NCBI RefSeq assembly: GCF_024323335.1
Contig: NC_066581.1
Coordinates: 296,122,536 to 296,186,535, forward strand
DNA from: Lathyrus oleraceus
Lineage: Eukaryota; Streptophyta; Magnoliopsida; Fabales; Fabaceae
Length of the DNA: 64,000 bases
Direction: 5' to 3'
The notes under the pieces were generated by a model, which had not been told where the DNA came from, did no database searches, and worked only from the letters and a program-made list of their open reading frames with translations. The position numbers and the translations under genes are program-made. Positions 24,270-37,228 of this stretch are shown one piece after another (within the stretch, counting starts at the first letter, position 1; each line of letters begins with the position of its first letter).

Positions 24270-27200
24270 AATAGCATTTAGGTTGTCATAGTATGATGTC
24301 ATGCCATCTTGCTGGACATTGTATTCTTATAACATTTGCTTCATCCAAATCAACTGAGAGCAACTACTTCTTACAATAATATATTCAGCCTCATGTATGG
24401 ATAAGGACACACTATTTTGCTTCTACCTGAACCAAGATATTAGATTATTTCCCAAAAAGAAACACCCTCTAGAAGTGCTTTTTCTATCATCAGCACTACA
24501 TGCCCAATCGATGTCACAATATCCTGTTAGTAAATAGTTTGTATTGTGAGAATATAACATTCCATATTCACGGGTTCCATTAATATACTTCAGAATCCTT
24601 TTTACTTGAGTAATGTGACTCATTTTGGGTTCAGGTTGATATCTAGCACAGACTCCTACAATAAATGTAATGTCAGGTCTGCTAGCTGTGAGATAAAGCA
24701 TACTACCAATCATACTCATGTAGAGGCTTTGATCCACATTTATTCCTTTTTCATTTTTGGTTAGTTTTAAATGAGTTGGCGCATGTTTTCTTTTATGGCT
24801 TGCATTTTCCATGCCAAACTTTTTCACTATGTTCTTGGCATACTTGCTTTGGGAGATGAAGATAGTGTCATCCATTTGTCTGACTTGGAACCCAAGAAAG
24901 TATGTTAGTTCACCAACAAGATTCATTTCAAATTCAGATTGCATTTGCTTGACAAAATGTTGTACCATCTGGTCTGACATACCTCCAAACACAATGTCAT
25001 CAACGTATATTTGAGTTATCATGAGTTTACCATGTTCTTCTTTTACAAACAGAGTTTTGTTTGTTTCTCCTTTCCTCTATCCATTATTTACAAGGTACTC
25101 AGTGAGCCTTTCATACCAAGCCCTAGGTGCTTGCTTTAGTCCATATAGAGCTTTCCTCAATTTGTAAACATGATCTGGAAAGGTTAGATCCATGAACCCC
25201 TTGGCTTGTTCTACATAGACTTCTTCATTCAAATACCCATTTAAGAAAGCACTGTTTACATCCATTTGAAATAGTTTGAACTTAAGGAGGCAAGCCACCC
25301 ATAACAGAAGTTTGATTGACTCAAGGCGAGCAACATGGGAAAATGTCTCATCAAAATCGACCCTTTCAATTTGAGTGTATCCTTGAGTAACAAGTTTGGT
25401 TTTGTTTCTGGTCACAGTCCCCTTTTCATCAGATTTATTCTTGTAGATCCACTTAGTTCCAATAACATTCATTACTTTAGGTCTAGGTACTGTCCCATAC
25501 TTCATTTCTTATAAATTTACCTAATTCCTCTTGCATTACATTGATCCATAATTCGTCAGTCAAATCTTCCTTCACATTTTTTGGTTCAAACATAGAAACA
25601 AAACATGCATTTAAGATCACATCTCTAGATCTAGTGGTGACTCATTCATTAAGGTTTCCAATTATGAGATCTGTTGAATGGTCTTTTTGTATTCTGATGG
25701 AGGGACCTTTGTTGGCTTGAGGGTTATCAGGTTCAACATCTCATGATTCACTGTTTGATTCAATCACTTCCTCATTTTCAGTTGGGTTGATCTGCTGAAA
25801 TGATGTCTCCACATCAGATTTGAACATTTGTCCCCTTTTTTGAGATATTGTCATCCACTACCACATTGATGGATTCCATCATGGCTTTGGTTCTGGAATT
25901 AAAGACTCTATAGTCTCTGTTATTTGTAGAGTATCCCAGAAATATACCTTCATCACTCTTGGGATCCATATTTCTTCTTTGTTCATGGTAAGCTAGAATG
26001 TAGTATTTGCTTCCAAAAACGTGAAAGTATTTGAATGTGGGCTTCCTTCCTTTCCATAATTCATAGAGAGTGGATGAGGTACCGGTTCTCAGGGTGAATC
26101 TATTATGAACATATCATGCAATATTCATTGGTTCAGGCCAGAAATGATAGGGAAGATGTTTGGCATGAAGCATGACTCTGGCTAACTCTTGGAGATTTTT
26201 GTTCTTGCGTTCCACAACCCCGTTTTGTTGTGGGGTGATAGGAGAGGAGAACTCATGCTTAATGCCTTCAGAGGAGCAAAAATCAACAAATATACTATTT
26301 TCAAGTTCTTTCCTAAGGTCACTTCGAATCCTGATGATTTCACTTTGCTTCTCTCTTTGAATCCTTTGACATAGATCTTTGAACACCTCAAAAACATTAG
26401 ATTTTTCTTTGATGAAGTTCACCCATGTGAACCTTGAAAAATCATCAACAACAACATAGGAATGCATTTTCCCTCCAAGGCTCTCAACCTGCATAGGACC
26501 CATTAGGTCCATATGAAGGAGTTCCAAAAATTTCAAACTCGCCTGATGTTGTAACTTTGGATCTGACATTTTGGTTTGCTTTCCAATTTGACACTCACCA
26601 CATATTTTACCTTCTTCGATCTTGAGTTTTGGAATGCCTCTGATGGCTTCTTTTGACACAATCTTTTTCATCCCCTTCAGATGCAGATGTCCAAGTTTTT
26701 GGTGCCATAGATTAACTTTGTCTTCTTTGAATATCAGACATGTAAGAGCGTGGTTTGTTTCTTTAGAGGACCATAAGTAGCAGTTCTCCTTAACCTAAAT
26801 CCCTTCATTAGCACTTCATTTTTCTCATTTGTGACAAGATACTCTGATTTTGTGAAGTTAACTTTAAGACCTTCATCATATAGTTGACTAATACTAATTA
26901 TATTAGAAGACAGACAGCAGGATATTATCCAGACTTGGAAGTCCAATACATGCTAGTCTTCCAACCCCTTTAATTTCACCTTTAGACCTATCTCCAAAAG
27001 TGACATGGTCGGTTGAGTATGGCATGATGTTTTCAAGGAACTTCTTGACACCCGTCATGTGCCTGGAACAACCACTATCAAAATACCAGTCTTCACGAGC
27101 TGAAGCTCTTAGAAAGGTGTGAGCTATAAAACTGGTGCTGATAGTCTTGGGTATCCATCCTTTCTTTTGATTGACCTTGAGTTGTGTTGGGTACCTTGGA

Positions 27201-27724
27201 TAACCATACAGTCTAAAATATAAGGGTTTGATATGGCCATATTTCCCACATTAGTGACATCTCCAGCAAGATGATCTTCCTTTAGTTTGAAGGTTTTGAT
27301 GATTGACGTGACGTTGAGACAAAGGTTTTGACATGACGGGTTTAGATTCCTTCCCTAGAAGAACAAAGTTGGTCATCGATGATTCTCCTTGGCTATGAAG
27401 AGATTGATTTTCAAAGTCAACCCCTCTTATATCTCCATCTTCTTTTCCAATTTGCAAAACTTTATCTAACATGTTGGATCCCTTGTTTAGCATTCTGACA
27501 GATTTTGTCATGTTGTTAAGTTTGGAAGACAACAATATCACTTCATTTTGGAGCTCAGAGATGGTTAATTGAAATCCTTCTTTTTTAGCCTGTAGTTGAG
27601 ATATAATTTTCTTCTATTTTTCTCCCAGCAGGCACACTTCTTCACTTCTAATGCAAAGCTCTCTATATGAAGCATCTAACTCCTCATAGGATAGTTCTTC
27701 ATCACATGAATATTCATCAAATTC
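24270..27724 (-). pseudogene. Copia element D: gag C-terminus, protease, integrase, RT, RNase H
   Basis: This middle piece of an old SIRE/Maximus-type Ty1-copia element is read right to left. The gag C-terminus has a CWRC zinc-knuckle start (27724-27251). The protease/pre-integrase motif FDSGCSRHMTG lies near 27040-27080. Integrase follows (26671-26114, with CGECQIGKQTK, MDLMGPM and FSSPITPQQNGVVERKN). RT comes last (25505-24423, with LFQMDVNSAFLNG and YVDDIVFGG). Multiple stops and frame changes separate these blocks. The piece is cut on the right by element F and on the left by solo LTR E2, and continues at 35902 and 19405. Confidence 0.9.
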
Positions 27725-28999
27725 TGAAATTCTAGTTAACAGACTTTCGATGTCACACTGGATGTTATGACATCCAATTCTTCGCAGACACGAATGGTGC
27801 AGAACGTAAATGTAAAGGACAGTAAATAACACAGACAATTGTTTACCCAGTTCGGTGACAAACACACCTACGTCTGGGGGCTACCAAGCCAGGGAGGAAA
27901 TCCACTATAAGTAGTATTAATTCAGGACTTAAACCAACTGTTTAATCCTATCACTTAAGACCTACCCAATGCAATTTCAATCTTAAACTAAGATCATAGT
28001 TCCTACTCACTTCCCCTCAATCACCACAGTGATTACAACCTTTAATTAGTTTAAAGTTAATGGCGAAGTTACACTTCAAACAACTCTTGATTGTGCTTAA
28101 CAGCTTTAATCAAGAAACACAGCACTCACACTTAAAAGCTTAGAGTGACACAACAAATACAACTCAATGAACACCCTAGTCCAATGCAATCATCTAGGTG
28201 ATAATTGCTTGGCTCACAAGTTAAACCTAATACAAGACACAAATAAAAATACAGCAGTGAAGTATGATGGTATAATAAATTCTTCACGCTTCAAACCCCT
28301 GAAATGCTGAAAGTAGGATTGCCATCCTTTTATATTGCTGCATTTGGGCCTTGTACTTGTATTTCCTAAAATTAAGGTTAAGCAAGTTAACCTAATTTCC
28401 ACATATTAGGGTGCTACCAAATAGGCTATATGTTAGGCCTCTTAATTGTAGCTCAGTTGTTAGTTTCCTGGATTTTAGCTCAGTTGTTAGATTCCTGAAA
28501 AATAGCCTGAGAAAAATACTGAAACAGAAAAACTAACTAGCCTACACTTTAGCATATGCTGTCATGAATGAATGTCATAACATTCAGTTTGACGTCCAGA
28601 ACATAGGCCATATGCTAGGTCTGTTATTCTCCTGAAAAATAGACTGAAATAAATACTGAACTGTAGCAGAAAAACCAACCTGCCTATAATTCAGTATCTA
28701 CTGTCAAGGATGAATGTCATAACATTCAGTTTGACATTCAGACAATAGGCTATGTGCCAGGTCTGTTATTCTCCTGAAAACAGACTGAACTAAATACTGA
28801 ACTATAACAGAAAACCAACTATTCTATAGTTCAGTATCTGCTATCAGGGATGAATGTCATAACATCCAGTTTGACATTCAGTAAATCTTGTATTAGCTAA
28901 TCCTGCAGCATACTACTCAAGCATGTCATGACATCAGTCAAGACATCAGAGTAGAGTTAGTGTTTTAACACAAAATGCAGCCAATCAAAAACATCTACA
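27725..28999 (-). repeat. 3' LTR of F (1275 bp)
   Basis: In element sense it starts TGTAGATGTTTTTG and ends CTAGAATTTCA. It contains a TATA-like AATATAAAAGG (28326-28336) and a tandem repeat of about 141 bp with three anchors (28570, 28712, 28852). No gene is supported inside. Confidence 0.93.
28570..28895 (-). repeat. 141 bp tandem repeat in 3' LTR of F
   Basis: The anchor GAATGTCATAACATTCAG recurs at 28570 and 28712 and, as GAATGTCATAACATCCAG, at 28852. A more diverged unit precedes them. The 5' LTR has one more unit. Confidence 0.85.
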
Positions 29000-29012
29000 A
29001 ACTCCCCCTTTG
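29000..29012 (-). other. Polypurine tract of F
   Basis: In element sense CAAAGGGGGAGTT directly abuts the 3' LTR. It would prime second-strand DNA synthesis. Confidence 0.85.
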
Positions 29013-29384
29013 GATTTTTTTTGGCTAAAACAACTTGGCATCACAACAGAGTTCACAGCAGCGGAAAACACACATCCAAGCAGAGAATTAACATAGCTAA
29101 TACACTCAGCACACATAGAAGTTAAAAAAACTTCAAACAGCAGCAGCACAAGTAGATAGCAAACAACAACACACTCATCACACATAGAAGATGAACATCA
29201 AGCTGCAGCATAACCTCTGGATTAAAGGATCTTCAACTTCAAATAGATCTGTTCAAGCAAATAACAAATCTGTTGTCCTGGGGTACAGGTGTTACTCCCC
29301 CTTTTTGTCAAAAATGTTGCCAAACCAACACTTAATAATACAGACCAAAACAAAATAAATTACACACAGTTTTCAGAAACCCAA

Positions 29385-29517
29385 TCTTGATTTTACTTCA
29401 AAGCTTCAATCAAGAATACCCCCTCTTGATCTTGCTTTACAGCTTTGATCAAGACAACACCCACTTGATCTTGCTTCACAACTTTGATCAAGTAGACACA
29501 CAATCTTGCTTCACAGC
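29385..29517 (-). repeat. About 40 bp tandem repeat in F 3' UTR
   Basis: TCTTGAT...TTTGATCAAG units recur at 29385, 29424 and 29463, with a partial copy at 29504. A related phrase occurs in the LTR near 28082. Confidence 0.7.
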
Positions 29518-29807
29518 AGGTACAACCATATCAGATGCCATGACTTTGTGTATGACATCTTGAACCACTCCTGCATAAACATGTTCTTGAACTCCAGCAG
29601 GTGCATAGGCTGTCTCATGTTAGGATATCCCCTTAACATCTTGTTAACACACTTGTTGCAAGTGAAATAGCTATGATCTGTTGACCAATCAGAGCACACT
29701 TTCAATTGTTTAATAGTTTGAAATATTAAACAATACATTCCTAACATCCTTGGTTGCTATAAATCCTCAGAAAGGCATATTCCCAATTTGCCCCTTAAAT
29801 TTTCAAA

Positions 29808-32800
29808 CTAAGTAGCATCCAAAGCCTTTGTGAATATGTCAGCAAGTTGTAGTTCAGTAGCTACATGTTCCAAGGTAATCACTTTGTCTTCCACCAGATC
29901 TCTGATGAAGTGATGTCTAATGTCAATATGTTTGGTCCTGCTTTGTTGGATGGGATTCTTTGAAATATTGATGGCACTGAGATTGTCACAGAACAATGTC
30001 ATGACATTCTGAGAGACATTATACTCAGTCAGCATCTGTTTCATCCATACCAGTTGGGAACAACTGCTTCCAGCTGCTATGTACTCAGCCTCTGCAGTGG
30101 ACAATGATACACGGTTCTGTTTCTTGCTGAACCACGATATGAGATGGTTTCCCAAAAAGAAACATCCTCCTGATGTGCTTTTTCTATCATCAGCACTCCC
30201 AGCCCAATCAGCATCACAATACCCAGATAAGACAGGCTCAGAGCCATGAGAGTATAGCATACCATAGTCACAAGTCCCATTGATATACTTGAGAATTCTC
30301 TTGACTTGATTTAAGTGACTCACTTTGGGTTCTGCTTGGTATCTAGCACACACACCAACTGCATAGGAAATATCAGGTCTACTGGCAGTTAGATATAGTA
30401 GACTACCTATCATGCTTCTATACAAGCATTGATCAACACTGGAACCTCCTTCATCTTTAGTTAATTTTAAATGAGTAGGTGCAGGAGTTCTTTTGTGACT
30501 AGCATTATCCATACCAAACTTCTTAACTATGTTCTTGGCATATTTTCTTTGGGAGAGAAACATAGAATCCTCCATTTGGTTAACTTGCAGTCCAAGAAAA
30601 TAAGTCAATTCCCCAACTAGACTCATTTCAAATTTAGATTGCATCTAGTTAACAAAATGTTTCACCATTTTATCTGACATTCCACCAAAGACAATATCAT
30701 CCACATAAATTTAGGCAATCATGATTTTTCCATCTTCATCCTTCACAAACAAGGTCTTATCTATCCCTCCTTTTCTGTACCCATTAGAGGTCAGAAATTC
30801 AGTCAACCTTTCATACCAAGCTCTAGGAGCTTGCTTCAACCCATACAAAGCTTTCCTCAACTTGTACACATGTTTTGGCAGGTTAGGATCACAGAACCCT
30901 TTAGGTTGTTCCATATAGACTTCTTCATTCGAGTAGCCATTTAAAAAGGCACTCTTCACATCCATTTGGAACAATTTGAACTTCAGAATGCAGGCAACAC
31001 CTAACAGCAATCTTATTGATTCAAGCCTTGCAACTGGTGCAAAAGTCTCATTAAAATCAACCCCTTCAACTTGAGTATATCCTTGTGCCACTAGTCTTGC
31101 TTTATTCCTAGTGATTACTCCTTTCTCATCAGACTTGTTCTTGTAGATCCACTTGGTACCAATGATGTTAGTCCCTTCAGGTCGTGGAACTAACTCCCAA
31201 ACTTCATTCCTTTTAAACTGATCCAGTTCATCTTGCATGGCATTGATCCAATATTCATCAGTCAGGGCTTCTTTCACATTTTTTGGTTCAACCTTGGATA
31301 CAAAACAGGAATTTGAGCTATTCTCCCTTGATCTGGTAGTCACACCACTATTGGGATCCCCTATGATAAGATCCTTAGGGTGGTCTTTCTGAATTCTGAT
31401 AGAAGGCACCTTGTTGGATGCATCTACCTCAAATTCAGGAGGAGTATCCTGTACCTCTTCAGTCTTGACTAGTATGTATGTTGAAGTCTCAAGGAATATT
31501 CCAACATCCTCTATGACATTGGATCCTTCCTCTTTATCATCCATAATCACATTTATGGATTCCATCAGGACATTGGTTCTGGAGTTGAAAACTCTGTAAG
31601 CACTGTTGTTAGTAGAGTATCCTAGGAATATACCCTCATCACTTTTGGGGTCCACTTTCCTTCTCTGTTCACAATCTGTAAGAATGTAACATTTGCTTCC
31701 AAAGATATGAAAGTACTTCACAGTAGGTTTTCTGCCTTTCCATATTTCATACAGAGTGGAAGAGGTTCCTTTTCTCAAGGTAACTCTATTGTGAACATAA
31801 CAAGTTGTATTCATAGCTTCATCCCAAAAGTGCATAGGAAGCTTCTTTGCATGAATCATAGCTCTAGCAGATTCTTGAATAGTTCTGTTTTTCCTTTCAA
31901 CTATTCCATTTTGCTGAGGAGTAATAGGTGAGGAAAACTCATGACTTATCCCTTCAGATGAGCAGAACTCGTCAAACTTGGAATTTTTAAACTCCGTCCC
32001 ATGGTCACTCCTAATTCGGACAACACAACTATCCTTTTCCCTTTGGAGTCTGATGCACAGATCTTTGAAGACATCAAATGCATCTGATTTTTCTCTGATG
32101 AAGCTTATCCATGTGTATCTGGAATGGTCATCAACAACCACATAAGCATATCTCTTCCCACCCAGACTTTCAAATGCATAGGTCCCATTAAGTCCATGTG
32201 CAAAAGTTCCAGAGTTTTGGATGTTGTAGGATGTCCCAGCTTAGGGTGTGACATCTTGGTTTGCTTGCCAACCTGGCATTCTCCGCAGACTCTTCCTTCA
32301 TCAATAAGCAGCTTTGGGATTCCTCTAACTGCTTCCTTGGATATGATCTTTTTCATTCCTCTTAAATGAAGATGTCCAAGACGTCTATGCCACAGCTTCA
32401 CCTCCTGCTCTTCCTTGGTTGAGGAGCAAATTTGAGGAGTAGTTTGAGACTTTAGGCTCCCATAGATAGCAGTTATCTTTGGATCTGGATCCTCTCATAA
32501 CTTCCTGACTATCTCCATTCGTCACAACACATAATTCCTTAGTGAACTGAACATAGAAACCTTGATCACACAGCTGGCTTATGCTGATGAGATTAGCAGT
32601 TAGTCCTTTTACTAACAGCATATTATTCAGTTTTGGAACTCCAGAACTGTCCAGCTTACCAACACCTTTGATTTTTCCTTTAGCACCATCACCAAAGGTC
32701 ACATAACTGGTAATATGAGGTTGTATATCCACCAATAAGTTCTCCATACCAGTCATATGTCTTGAGCAGCCATTATCAAAGTACCAGTCTTCTCTGATAA

Positions 32801-32837
32801 ATGCCCTTAGAGCTGTGTGAGCTAATCTAGAAACCAT
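29808..32837 (-). pseudogene. F pol: protease, integrase, RT, RNase H (broken)
   Basis: The domains read right to left. The protease/pre-integrase motif FDNGCSRHMTG has Asn in place of the usual Ser of the active triad (32837-32385). The integrase zinc region is WHRRLGHLHLRG...CGECQVGKQTK (32401-32105). The integrase core and RT (32141-30711) carry FSSPITPQQNGIVERKN and LFQMDVKSAFLNG. RT-RNase H (30644-29808) ends at LADIFTKALDAT. Frameshifts lie near 32825, 32390 and 32120. In-frame stops lie at 30711-30713 and 30645-30647, where D has Gln, and at 29808-29810. It cannot yield a full pol as it stands. Confidence 0.9.
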
Positions 32838-34414
32838 TGTTGTTTCTTGATGGGGGCATTATGCTTAGATGCCTTCTGCTTAGGTCTGATTTGAGGGGTC
32901 TGGTTAGGGTAACCATGCAGCCTGTAACAGAAGGGTTTTATGTGACCAAATCTTCCACAGTAGTGACATCTCCATCTTTGAAATTTCTTCTTCTGATGGT
33001 TAATCCTCCGGTTTCCCCGATGTTGTGACATTGGCTGTGACTTCTGCTTGATTTTCTGAACTTTAGCCTTTGAGATTTTGTGTTCAGTTGAGGATTTCTT
33101 AGCAAAGCCTAAACCAGATATGGTTCCTGATTTCTGTCCCACCTTTAGAATCTCTTCCAAAGTTTCAATTCCTTTATTCAGCATTCTGATGGATTTTGTC
33201 ATTTGATCTAGCATAGAGGTCACCAAGATTATCTCACCATTTAGACCATCTATGACTGTCAGATGCTTCTTCTTCTCAGCTTCCAGCTCCTTGATGAGTG
33301 TCTTCTGCTTTTCTCCTTGTATACACACTTCTGCACTTTTGATACATAGCTCTTTATATGAAGCAGCAAGTTCATCAAAGGTAAGTTCATCTCTACTTGA
33401 GTCATCATCAGAGGCACAGACACTAGTTAGTGCAGTGACATGTTTAGCAGATTCTCCTTCAGATTCACTCTCAGAGTCTCCTTCAGACCAGGTGACAGAT
33501 AGCCCCTTCTTTTGCATCTTGAGGAAGGTAGGGCATTCAGCTCTAATGTGACCAAAACCTTCACATCCATGGCATTGGATTCCCTTGCCTTGGTTGACCT
33601 TTTCTTCAGATTTTGATCTTCTACTGATGTCAGATGAAGAGTTCTTGACATTAGGTCTTCCCTTTTGATCAACCTTCTTTATGAACTTGTTGAACTGTCT
33701 TCCAAGCATGGCTATAGCTTCTGAAATGCTTTCATCACCTCCAATATTTCCTTCTTCTGAATCCTTTTCAACATCCTCACACACGCCCATTTCAAAGGTT
33801 TGGAGAGAACCAATAAGCTCATCAACCTTCATGTTGCAGATATCTTGAGCCTCTTCTATAGTAGTGACCTTCATGGCAAATCTCTTTGGCAATGATCTGA
33901 TAATATTTCTTACAAGTTTTTCTTCAGACATTTTCTCTCCTAAGCCACCAGAAGTGTTGGCAATTTCAAGAATATTCATGTGGAAGTCATGAATAGTCTC
34001 ATCCTCCTTCATCCTCAGATTTTCAAACTTGGTGGTCAGCATCTAAAGTTTAGACATCCTCACCTTGGAGGTACCTTCATGAGTTGTTTTGAGAGTATCC
34101 CAAACTTCTTTAGCCAGCTCACAGTGATGCACCAGTCTGAAGATGTTCTTATTTATCCCATTGAACAGTGCATTCAAGGCCTTAGAGTTTCCAAGGGCTA
34201 ATGCCTCTTGCTCCTTGTCCCACTCTTCTTCAGGAATTTGCATAATGATTCCATCTTTACCTGTCTTCGTTGGATGTTCCCATCCTTTGTTGACAGCTCT
34301 CTAGACCTTGCTATCCAGAGACCTCAAGAAGGCTATCATACGAGGTTTCCAGTCATCATAGTTAGAAGCATCCAGCATGGGTGGTCTATTTGAGAATCCT
34401 ACATCCTTGTCCAT
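32822..34414 (-). pseudogene. F gag (two nonsense codons)
   Basis: Gag starts at ATG 34414. It has a UBN2/copia-gag N-terminal part (EEEWDKEQEALALGNSKALNAL), a middle coiled region, and two CCHC zinc knuckles (CHGCEGFGHIRAEC near 33545-33590 and CHYCGRFGHIKPFC near 32935-32975). In-frame TAG codons lie at 34301-34303 (Trp expected from the family pattern) and 34043-34045. The second is also present in D at the same gag position. The frame closes at 32822, overlapping the pol frame. Confidence 0.87.
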
Positions 34415-34465
34415 GGTACTAGAAAGTAACGTCCCTAGATCTCACCCAGAATTTAACAGGCAGGG

Positions 34466-34484
34466 TGCCTACTCTGATGCCAAT
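34466..34484 (-). other. Primer binding site of F (initiator tRNA-Met type)
   Basis: In element sense TGGCATCAGAGT follows the 5' LTR after two bases, close to the common TGGTATCAGAGC primer site for initiator tRNA-Met. Confidence 0.8.
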
Positions 34485-35901
34485 TGAAATTCTAGTTAAC
34501 AGACTTTCGATGTCACACTGGATGTTATGACATCCAATTCTGCGCAGACACGAATGATGAAGAACGTAAATGTAAAGGACAGTAAATAACACAGACAATT
34601 GTTTACCCAGTTCGGTGACAAACACACCTACGTCTGGGGGCTACCAAGCCAGGGAGGAAATCCACTATAAGTAGTATTAATTCAGGACTTAAACCAACTG
34701 TTTAATCCTATCACTTAAGACCTACCCAATGCAATTTCAATCTTAAACTAAGATCATAGTTCCTACTCACTTCCCCTCAATCACCACAGTGATTACAACC
34801 TTTAATTAGTTTAAAGTTAATGGCGAAGTTACACTTCAAACAACTCTTGATTGTGCTTAACAGCTTTAATCAAGAAACACAGCACTCACACTTAAAAGCT
34901 TAGAGTGACACAACAAATACAACTCAATGAACACCCTAGTCCAATGCAATCATCTAGGTGATAATTGCTTGGCTCACAAGTTAAACCTAATACAAGACAC
35001 AAATAAAAATACAGCAGTGAAGTATGATGGTATAATAAATTCTTCACGCTTCAAACCCCTGAAATGCTGAAAGTAGGATTGCCATCCTTTTATATTGCTG
35101 CATTTGGGCCTTGTACTTGTATTTCCTAAAATTAAGGTTAAGCAAGTTAACCTAATTTCCACATATTAGGGTGCTACCAAATAGGCTATATGTTAGGCCT
35201 CTTAATTGTAGCTCAGTTGTTAGTTTCCTGGATTTTAGCTCAGTTGTTAGATTCCTGAAAAATAGCCTGAGAAAAATACTGAAACAGAAAAACTAACTAG
35301 CCTACACTTTAGCATATGATGTCAGGAATGAATGTCATAACATTCAGTTTGACGTCCAGAACATAGGCCATATGCTAGGTCTGTTATTCTCCTGAAAAAC
35401 AGACTGAAATAAATACTGAACTGTAGCAGAAAAACCAACCTGCCTATAATTCAGTATCTACTGTCAAGGATGAATGTCATAACATTCAGTTTGACATTCA
35501 GACAATAGGCTATGTGTCAGGTCTGTTATTCTCTTGAAAACAGACTGAACTAAATACTGAACTGTAGCAGAAAAACCAACTATTCTATAGTTCAGTATCT
35601 GCTATCAAGGATGAATGTCATAACATTCAGTTTGACATTCAAACAATAGGCTATGTGCCAGGTCTGTTACTCTCCTGAAAAACAGACTGAACTAAATACT
35701 GAGCTATAACAGAAAACCAACTATTCTATAGTTCAGTATCTGCTGTCAGGGATGAATGTCATAACATCCAGTTTGACATTCAATAAATCCTGTATTAGCT
35801 AATCCTGCAGCATACTACTCAAGCATGTCATGACATCAGTCAAGACATCAGAGTACAGTTAGTGTTTTAACACAAAATGCAGCCAATCAAAAACATCTAC
35901 A
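34485..35901 (-). repeat. 5' LTR of F (1417 bp)
   Basis: It matches the 3' LTR almost base for base but has one extra 141-142 bp unit (anchors at 35330, 35472, 35613 and 35754). The TATA-like AATATAAAAGG lies at 35086-35096. Its outer end is followed by the target duplication AATTC. Confidence 0.93.
35330..35800 (-). repeat. 141 bp tandem repeat in 5' LTR of F
   Basis: Four anchors GAATGTCATAACAT(T/C)CAG are spaced 142, 141 and 141 bp apart. The other LTR has three, which accounts for the 142 bp length difference between the two LTRs. Confidence 0.88.
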
Positions 35902-36664
35902 AATTCCCATCTTCCAGTTAGAGAAGTAACATGTTTATCAACTTCCTCCTTAGGTTCACTTTCAGAATTGTCCTCATCAGACCAAGAAACAGATAATCCA
36001 TTTTTTTATTTATTGAGATAGGTAGGACATTGAGCTCTAATGTGTCCAAGGCCTTCACACCCATGACACTGGATTCCTTTACCTTGATTTGATCTCTCTT
36101 CAGTTCTTGATCTCCTCTGAAAGTCATTAGTATTCATGATGTCAAGAGGGATGTTCTTGATATTGGGTCTTGACTTCCTGTCAATTCTCTTAAGAACTTT
36201 TTTGAATTGTCTTCCTAGAAGCACTATAGCATTGGTCATTCCTTCATCAGTATCCAAGTCACATTGGTTTTGTTCCTCTTCAGTGTTGGATACAAATGAT
36301 ATGCTTTTGGTTTTCTCTTCAGTTCTGTCACTAATACCTAACTCAAAAGTTTAGAGGATCCAATAAGTTGATCTACTCTCATGGATCTGACGTCTTGAGC
36401 TTCCTCAATAGATGTGACCTTCATGTCAAAAAAAATGGGTAGAGACCTTAGAATTTTTCTCACCAGCTTTTCTTCTGACATCCTTTCTCCCAAAGCACTA
36501 AATGAATTAGCTATTTCAAGAATACTCATGTGAAAGTCATGGATATTTTCATTATCTTTTATCTTTAGATTCTCAAATCTGGTGGTGAAAAGCTAAAGTC
36601 TAGACATCTTTACTTTGGATGTCTCTTCATGAGTAATTTTGAGGATTTCCCAAGCATCTTTAGT
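35902..36664 (-). pseudogene. Copia element D: N-terminal half of gag
   Basis: This piece translates in broken frames to copia gag similar to F, including SILEIANSFSALGERMSEEKLVRKILRSLP and a zinc knuckle CHGCEGLGHIRAQC (near 36010-36075). An in-frame TAG at 36593-36595 sits at the same gag position as the one in F at 34043. Similarity to F stops abruptly near 36664, where Ogre copy C begins, so D's 5' LTR and gag start are missing. The piece continues at 27724 on the other side of F. Confidence 0.82.
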
Positions 36665-37228
36665 TGTAATGTATGAATTGCTTGATATTAATTGCTTGTA
36701 TGCTTGGTGGTCTCTTGTGAGATGAGTTTTATACCCAAACTCGAGTGCACTTATGATAGGAGAATGGCATAATATTGTTGACTTGTGTGGAGTTATTCCT
36801 TAACAAGTTGACTTGCAAGCCCATTCACTCGGTGGAGGTCTTATTGGGATCAATAATGTCACACGAGTAGTCGTGGTTAGGCATTACTCTTTCCAATATA
36901 AACCTTAGAAGCCGAGGACCTTAGATACCTAGCCCATCTTGGCCTATTTTAGGACGTAGTGTGAAGGTCGTTCAAGTGTAAGACTTGAGGCGATTGTTAC
37001 GCGATACTACACTCATAAGAGTCCCTCTTGAGAATATTTTTGGAATACGAGTAGTCGTTTTATCCGATAATATCCGAAAGATGAGATGATGACTATGGGA
37101 ACCTTTTTAGAACATGATTGTTAGGTTTAACCATAGTACACTCACATTGGGTGGTTCTTAACCGAGACTCCATGCTCGTGAATGACAACAAACCCTTGAT
37201 TCGCAGTTGATCTGTTATCGTATATCCT

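Larger units (their letters stand above)
29000..29807 (-). other. 3' untranslated region of F, no env-like gene
   Basis: About 0.8 kb lies between the pol stop and the LTR. It contains a second purine tract, AAAAAGGGGGAG in element sense (29295-29306), and a roughly 40 bp tandem repeat built on TCTTGATCTTGCTT (29385-29517, about three copies). No long frame or known domain is seen. Confidence 0.7.
27725..35901 (-). mobile_element. F: complete SIRE/Maximus-type Ty1-copia element (8177 bp)
   Basis: It has two LTRs (27725-28999 and 34485-35901), TG/CA ends, a tRNA-Met-type primer site, a polypurine tract, and target duplication AATTC on both sides (27720-27724 and 35902-35906). The order gag, protease, integrase, RT, RNase H is that of Ty1-copia. 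It lies inside the gag gene of D, a member of the same family. The LTRs differ by roughly 1% by eye plus one 142 bp repeat unit, so it is fairly young. The genes carry several stops and frameshifts, and no env-like ORF is present. Confidence 0.95.

Noticed and set aside
36665..36700. LTR or target duplication at the D/C junction
   Set aside because: Neither D nor C shows an LTR end here and no matching short repeat is visible, so this is a rearrangement or deletion junction rather than a clean insertion.
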